The notes under the pieces are model-generated. The model searched no databases and was not told the DNA's origin. It worked only from the letters and a program-made list of their open reading frames with translations. From contig OZ017770.1 of NCBI GenBank assembly GCA_963969345.1, forward strand, positions 10,348,180 through 10,412,179: a stretch of DNA of 64,000 nucleotides. The letters are read 5' to 3'. This DNA comes from Turbatrix aceti (Eukaryota; Nematoda; Chromadorea; Rhabditida; Panagrolaimidae). A program made the position numbers and the translations under genes. Below are positions 58,583-64,000 of this stretch, one piece after another. How positions within the stretch are numbered: the stretch's first letter is position 1; each line of letters begins with the position of its first letter.

Positions 58583-59165
58583 GTGAATTTAATTTTTTTG
58601 TTTGTTTTAAAATTTTTTGCTTTTACAACGACATTATACAGACTTGTGGATTTTTCTACCGGAGCTTATTCAATATTGATCAAAAATTGTCCCCTAGTTA
58701 CAAAAAACAAATCAAAATGCTTCGAATGTTATCACAAAACTTGTATTACTATATTTTTTTGCTTGTTGACAAAAAAATTTATCACAAAAAATGATGACGT
58801 CTCGTGATACAGTCACATATTTAGTCGAATAATTTTTGTCACGTCATATTTATTTAAAAAAATTGACTACATTAAAAAATCGCAAACAAACTAAAAAACA
58901 AGATTACGAGTTTCACGCAACTCTGCAAAATTGAAGCGATTGAGGTAGAACATAAAGAGCGAGATGAACGAGATCATGGTGTTTGTTCCATTGAAATGAT
59001 GAATTCTGCAGATCTGATTTTTGAAAAACAAAAGCATAAAAAATATTATTTTTACTTCTGATTCAAACGAGATCTTGAAAACAGCATTTTTTTCACATAG
59101 TTTGCAAAAAAATGTCAATCGAAGAACGCATAAACCGGGAGGTTTTTTATTCGGTGTATCCCAAT
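58583..59165. other. 3' flank of the EGF gene
   Basis: AT-rich. TATCACAAAAAATGATGACG and CTCGTGATACAGTCA near 58776-58815 resemble the inner part of the MULE inverted repeat at 33 kb. A minus-strand AATAAA at about 59145-59150 lies just past the EGF-gene stop. Confidence 0.35.
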
Positions 59166-60704
59166 TCACGTGACATGTCTCTTCGAATTCTAAAAAAAAT
59201 ATTTTGCTAATCAGTTGAAAAAAACAAATTACAAACGTGATCATGCTTCTTTTCGGCCGAATAATTTCCTTGAGTATAATGTCTTCAATATCGGGTATAA
59301 AAGCATCAGTCAAGGGTTCACGAAAATTTACAGAGACCGGTCGCTTTGACCTGGTTCTGGATCGGCCCCATCGAAGCACCCACATAATGCTCATTACAAT
59401 AATGAGGATGACAAATACCACTGCGATGACTGTTACTCTTGTAAAAAGCTGAAAAAAATTTTGTTTGCAATGAAACTGAATTTTTTTTTGCTTTAGTTGC
59501 AAAATTAATTTTTATTTTTTTACGCTTTTTTTCGCTAAAATTTTTTTTAATGAATTTTTTAATTGAATTAATTTTTTCTGCTTACTAAGCTGTCAGTTTT
59601 TTCTCGAGACATATTAGCGTGTGACGGGACGTGTTCCTCTGTGCAGTTCGGAAAAGGTATGACATTGCTGCCCTGGAGGACGCATTCATCGCAGAATTGT
59701 CCCCTGTGCCGAGGCGGACAGACGCAGGTTGCATATTCCAACTCGGCGCCTAAATAACCATCATTATTTATATTATTCATGGTTAAAAGCCAAAAATAAC
59801 ATACTGGTATACCCGTGGTGACAGACAATGCGATCGCAGTAATCTCCACTCCACCCGTACTCGCATCGACACCTAAACGTAGCAATCAATCAGTACAATG
59901 CTACAACTGCTGACTCACAAACAAACCAACCTTCCGTCAATTAATCGCCCATTTACACACCTTCCGACGTACTGACATCTGCTTCCAAAGTAAAAGTCCA
60001 AGCATATGCAGCGTCCAAATACGTACTGCCCGTGTTCGTTGCACTGAAAAAGAAAAAAAAAATATTTTGACAAGTACTCAAAAAAAAGGTTTTCCCGGCG
60101 GAAGTCAAAAAATAGATCAAAAAAGTACCTGATCAGCTACAGGTATGTCACAGAATTCACCAGTCCAATCTTCTTCACAAATGCATTTTTTGTTGAATAT
60201 TTCACTTTTTGGGTCGTAACGGGGGCCAACAGAGAGGCCATGATCTGGAAAAAAGTTTTAAATTAATTATGCATAATTAAATACAAACCGCAAGCAAAAT
60301 CAGCACAAATCGGTCCCGTGTACGGAGACTGACACCTGCATTTCCCGTAACGGTATTCCCCGTGATTTGAACAGTTACGATGAACTTTTGTTCGATGACG
60401 TAAGGGTGATAGCGTTGTTACGGTTGTTGTCAATTCTGTTGTAGCTGTTGTTGTTGTTGTTGTTATTATTGTTGTTGTTGATGTTGATGTACTGCAACAA
60501 AAAAATTTTATGATCTTTCAACAAAAAATCGCGTTACCTGTCAGACAGATTGTAACCTGTTTGCGTTGTTACAAATCCCAAAGTAGTGTTAAAATACGTG
60601 GTTGTAGATAAATTCAACGTAGTACTACTGCCAGTAGTGTTCTGAACACCCTGGGCCACGGCAAAGACAATGACAACAAAAAGTATCCAAACAACAGCCT
60701 TCAT
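59166..60704 (-). CDS. Single-pass membrane protein with EGF-type repeats, 356 aa
   Basis: Eight exons in phase: 60704-60538, 60491-60289, 60244-60129, 60043-59931, 59872-59805, 59749-59586, 59448-59233, 59189-59166. Signal peptide MKAVVWILFVVIVFAVAQG, then a Thr/Ser/Asn-rich mucin-like stretch (20-95). Cys-rich EGF or tenascin-like modules follow from about 97 to 255 (CSNHGEYRYGKCRCQSPYTG; CNEHGQYVFGRCICLDFYFG; CRCEYGWSGDYC; CVCPPRHRGQFCDEC). One membrane span lies at about 283-305 and a basic tail of about 50 residues ends SKRHVT. Role in adhesion or signalling is inferred from domains only. The start was taken at the Met opening the signal peptide; an in-frame Met 11 codons upstream (60737) precedes an AG acceptor-like site. 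The last exon rests on one acceptor and a nearby AATAAA. Confidence 0.72.
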
Positions 60705-60737
60705 TTCTTCGCGCTGCACAAGTTGTAGTGATGACAA

Positions 60738-61313
60738 AAAATTAATTACGAAAAAATAGCGTGCACTCTTATCAACATGATGGAAGAAAAAAAGACTAAT
60801 TAATTAATAACAATACTTGAAGAAACGTTGGATGTTGTTATAATATTTATTTACTTACGTAAACTATTTGTACCACGATAGATATCACAATCAATAGCCC
60901 CAGCCCATACAGGACAAATAATAAAATAAAAGTCTCAGTGTGATAAATAAAAAATAAGCAAATTGCGGACGATGCGCGTACCTACTAACACACAACAGGT
61001 TCGTACTTTCTACTCTCATTAACCATTAACCCCTTCGGACAGGTTGCATTTATTAACTGCAACCATCTGAAGAAAATTTGTAATAATCACATTCCCGTGT
61101 GTTATTGATTGTTGTGTCCTGTCCTGTTGGTCGTCTCGCTTGCATGAACGTCGAATCGAATTTTTTTTGTATACATACGACAAATAAAAATTTATTTTGT
61201 TGAATATCTCATCACCGCGGATTAATTAATTATCCTTGCGTCGTTAACAAATAAAAAAGGTGGGAATGAATCATGACTTAGAACCCGGATGCTTTGAAAC
61301 AACTAGTATATGA
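60738..61313. other. Intergenic between the GALNT 3' end and the EGF gene
   Basis: TTTATT at 61191-61196 is a minus-strand AATAAA about 118 nt after the GALNT stop. Nothing else recognised. Confidence 0.5.
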
Positions 61314-62624
61314 TTACTTCTTTTTTGCAACAAAGTGCCAGATTTGTCCGGTATTGCCGGAATCACATGGGGAAGCTTTAACGTCTTCGCCGGATTTCAC
61401 GCCGCTAACATCGAGACAGAGATTGGTCTCTTGATTTTTGAAGAGTCCGTCTTCTGTTAGACTCCATTTTTGATTTTCCTCACCGCATTGCACGAGGTAG
61501 ACAGTGCCACTGGTCGAGCCGTCTGACTTGATGTCTACGCAGGTCAGTTCTCGTCGAAGTTCGCCCGGCTTGGTGAGTGAAAAGAGTTGAGCAGCGCTTC
61601 CCGCGATTCCCTGACATGAAAAAACGCCCAGTCTCTCGGTGTGCTTTTCGTCGCGTTGCAAAGTGTCTAGACAGAGATTTTTTTCGCCATTCTTGACCTA
61701 AAATTTATTTTTTAAACACCAAATTTTTTTTGTTCATAAAACTTACAGCTCCGTAATACTGGACATTCTCATCTGGAATAAATTTCCACGGAATAACATT
61801 TCTGAGATACCAGTTGAAATCGTTACACTTGAGTTTTTTCCTGAGTTCGATGCGACTAGAAAAGTTCCCAACATCTTTGTTCAGCAAATCCCGTCGATGC
61901 TCGTAGAAAAAGCGTTTGTAGTCGTCCATCCAGACTTCTGCCAGACGTTTGGAATTTGTTCCATGAACGTCCTTATTGTTGCCTGGACCGGTCATGTTGT
62001 AGGGATGTCCATCGCGGAAGACGTGACCAACGTGGGAACATGGGATGAATTCGATAGATCCACCACACATCCAGACACGGAAGGAAATCTCGAGGTTCTC
62101 GCCACCCCAGATGTCCATTCCTTCGTCGTAGCCACCGACTTCGAGGAAATAATTCCTGTTTGCAGCTAGGAGACCCCCTGCCATGGTAGGAGAGTTGACG
62201 GGCTCGATATCCGATTTTCTACGGGCTCGTTCGGAAGCTGGGATGGAATCCCATCGGAAGTGAAGGCTCCACCAGAATCCGCCAACTGAAGTAGCGTGAC
62301 CCGACCCGGAGTACGAAAATGTTTCTGCGTTGATGTAGTCGATCAATGGACAGACAATTGCTGTCTTTTTTTCCGCGATTCGTTGGACCATGGGTTCAAG
62401 CCTGAAATTGATCTTCAAAATTACCAAAAAATAATAATTTTGTGTAACTGACCATCCTTCATTGGCTTCGCAGTGAGAATCCAAGAAAACCACAATCTGA
62501 CTTTTAGCTTCACGCGCTCCGACCAATTTAGCTCGAATTAAGCCCTGGCGTTCTTTTTTCCTCACGATTCGCACCAATCCGTCAAATCGCAAAATGTAGT
62601 CGTCTAGCTGGGAATGGAGCTCGG
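61314..62624 (-). CDS. Polypeptide N-acetylgalactosaminyltransferase, C-terminal about 403 aa (partial)
   Basis: Three exons in phase: 62624-62453, 62401-61747, 61697-61314. This enzyme starts mucin-type O-glycosylation in the Golgi, moving GalNAc from UDP-GalNAc to Ser/Thr. Visible: the metal-binding DSHCE (D-x-H), GGFWWSLHFRW, the Gal/GalNAc-T motif WGGENLEISFRVWMCGG, the third metal ligand in VGHVFR, RIELRKKLKCNDFNWYLRNV, and a C-terminal ricin-B lectin domain with CLD and QKW/QIW motifs. The first visible codon is split (x|CC GAG CTC), so upstream exons encoding the cytosolic tail, membrane anchor and first half of the GT27 domain must lie beyond the repeats at 62.65-64 kb. Complete relatives have about 560-600 residues. 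Which subfamily it belongs to was not settled. Confidence 0.93.
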
Positions 62625-62649
62625 CTGTAAACAGACGCACTTAAAAAAG

Positions 62650-63290
62650 CAAAAAAAACAAGGGTTTAAAAGGGACTCTGCGAGCCGATTTGAGGTCGGC
62701 GACCCAGCTATTTTACAACTTCAAATGTTTTGTGCCCAAGTTGTAGGGGGGCCTATGGGAGACTCCAAATGGGCCATAATAGATTTTTCAGATGCCGGAT
62801 TCTGGAGCTAGGGCTTCTCGAATGTTTTGACGTCAAAATTTCAAACTGCTTCTAAAAATCTGATGTTTGGCATACAGGGGTATCTTGGCACGAGAAATCG
62901 ACTGGTGTATTCCGATTTTTCAAAAAACATCTGACTTTTTTAAAAAAATTGATTTTCTTCGATTTACCTGTTTTTACCGTCAAAAATTGGCTGTGGCGTC
63001 CGAGAGAGGATCCTCCAGCGGGTTTTGACACCGGAATCTGAAAGCCCGTCTTTTTTGACGTCGATTGAGGTATTACACAAAAAAAATTATGTCCCTTTAT
63101 TTGACCAACACTAGGCTTGTATGGCGCGCACTTGGTAAAAAAACACCTTTGTCGAGTTTCCGAAATGAATATTTTTATAGTTGGAAAAATCTAATTTGTG
63201 GTTTCCGGGGGTATTTTGGCACGAGAAATCGACTGGTGTATTCAGATTTCTCAAAAAACATCTGATATTTATGAAAAACTTGATGGTTGA
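62650..63290. repeat. About 330-bp tandem repeat
   Basis: GGCACGAGAAATCGACTGGT (62888 and 63218) and GACGTCGATTGAG/T (about 63057 and 63389) recur about 330 bp apart, with matching sequence between. Confidence 0.7.
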
Positions 63291-63299
63291 TGTTTTACC

Positions 63300-64000
63300 G
63301 TTATTTACCGTCACAAAAATGGCTGCAGCGCCCAAGGGCAGGTCTTCCAGGCAGGTTTGATGCCAGAATCGGTTTCCCCATCTTTTTCGACGTCGATTGA
63401 TGTATAACACAGAAAAATTGAGGTGCCTTTCTTTGACCATAGCCAGGTTTTTATCGCGCGCACTAGGTACAAACACCCTTTTTTTGCGTCATTGACCGAA
63501 AAAGACGTGGGCGCTTTTGTTTTATGTGCTTACGGTCACCTGGGTATGTTTAGACAGGTCCCAAAAATTGTTTTTAGCGACTTGCGCTCCTTATCAGATA
63601 ATTGAAGCGGTAAATTACGATATTTCAGTTTCATGTTTTTTTAATGCCAGTGACAATACACAAAATAATCGGATGATCAGCGCAAGTCGCTAAAAACAAT
63701 ATTTAGGACATGCCTGAACACACCCAGGTGACCGTGAGCACATAAAACAAAAATTGGCTTCAGGGCTTTTTTTTGAACATGACTCCTGTTACGCGCGCCC
63801 ACGTCTTTTTCGGTCAATGACGCAAAAAAAGGTGTTTGCACCAAGTGCGCGCGATAAAAACCTGACTATGGTCAAAGAAAGGCACCTCAATTTTTCTGTG
63901 TTATACATCAATCGACGTCGAAAAAGATGGGGAAACCGATTCTGGCATCAAAACTGCCTGGAAGATTCTCCCTTGGGCGCTGCAGCCATTTTTGTGACGG
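63300..64000. mobile_element. Foldback repeat running off the window
   Basis: Left arm 63300-63590 and right arm 63655-64000 are inverted copies (CCGTCACAAAAATGGCTGCA at the outer ends; GCGACTTGCGCT near the loop). It shares TACGGTCACCTGGGTA and flanks with FB2 at 30-31 kb. Confidence 0.8.

Noticed and set aside
1..64000. tRNA genes and telomeric repeats
   Set aside because: No A-box/B-box pair with a cloverleaf was found by eye, and no telomere-type tandem array.

Overview
The window is AT-rich metazoan nuclear DNA. Its genes have many exons, with introns mostly 45-60 bp long that open GTAAG or GTRNGT and close on runs of T followed by AG. The gene set (UNC-79, a Shroom-type protein, a serpentine-type receptor, an EGF receptor, a polypeptide GalNAc-transferase) and AG acceptor sites 10-30 nt before several start codons suggest a small-intron ecdysozoan, most likely a nematode. 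I cannot name the species.

Layout. (1) 0.2-5.9 kb, minus: 3' part of a Shroom-like gene (C-terminal ASD2-like coiled coil), with one 3.7-kb intron holding a 539-bp hAT MITE. (2) 8.0-18.1 kb, minus: a complete 20-exon unc-79 (2297 aa), subunit of the NALCN/NCA sodium-leak channel complex; all exon phases fit. (3) 18.9-43 kb: a repeat-dense block. Segments here called H (85-nt hairpins), B, A, S and L recur in that order. They are interrupted by hAT MITEs with 8-bp target duplications, foldback elements, internally deleted LINEs, a MULE and a long inverted repeat with Tc1-like tips. Two short ORFs (25967-26482 and 42310-42762) share a motif PPGY-x4-FP-x2-P-x-R-x-(L/M)-RFV-(K/R)-PI, and each lies downstream of an L segment. 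(4) 44.9-46.4 kb: decayed Ty3/Gypsy pieces and two LTRs, one with a 103-bp palindrome at its head. (5) 46.4-51.3 kb, minus: two head-to-tail genes, a 649-aa SGNH-like plus protein kinase fusion and a 424-aa coiled-coil protein with a Cys-rich zinc cluster. (6) 52.3-53.3 kb, plus: a 7-TM receptor-like gene. (7) 55.2-56.0 kb, minus: an unassigned 214-aa protein. (8) 59.2-60.7 kb, minus: a single-pass EGF-repeat membrane protein. (9) 61.3-62.6 kb, minus: the C-terminal exons of a GALNT. (10) 62.6-64.0 kb: tandem and inverted repeats running off the window end.

The genes do not form one pathway. The best candidates for something undescribed are the H-B-A-S-L repeat system with its PPGY ORFs, and the SGNH-kinase fusion beside the zinc-cluster gene. 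Exon models were made by hand from splice signals and reading phase and have no transcript support.
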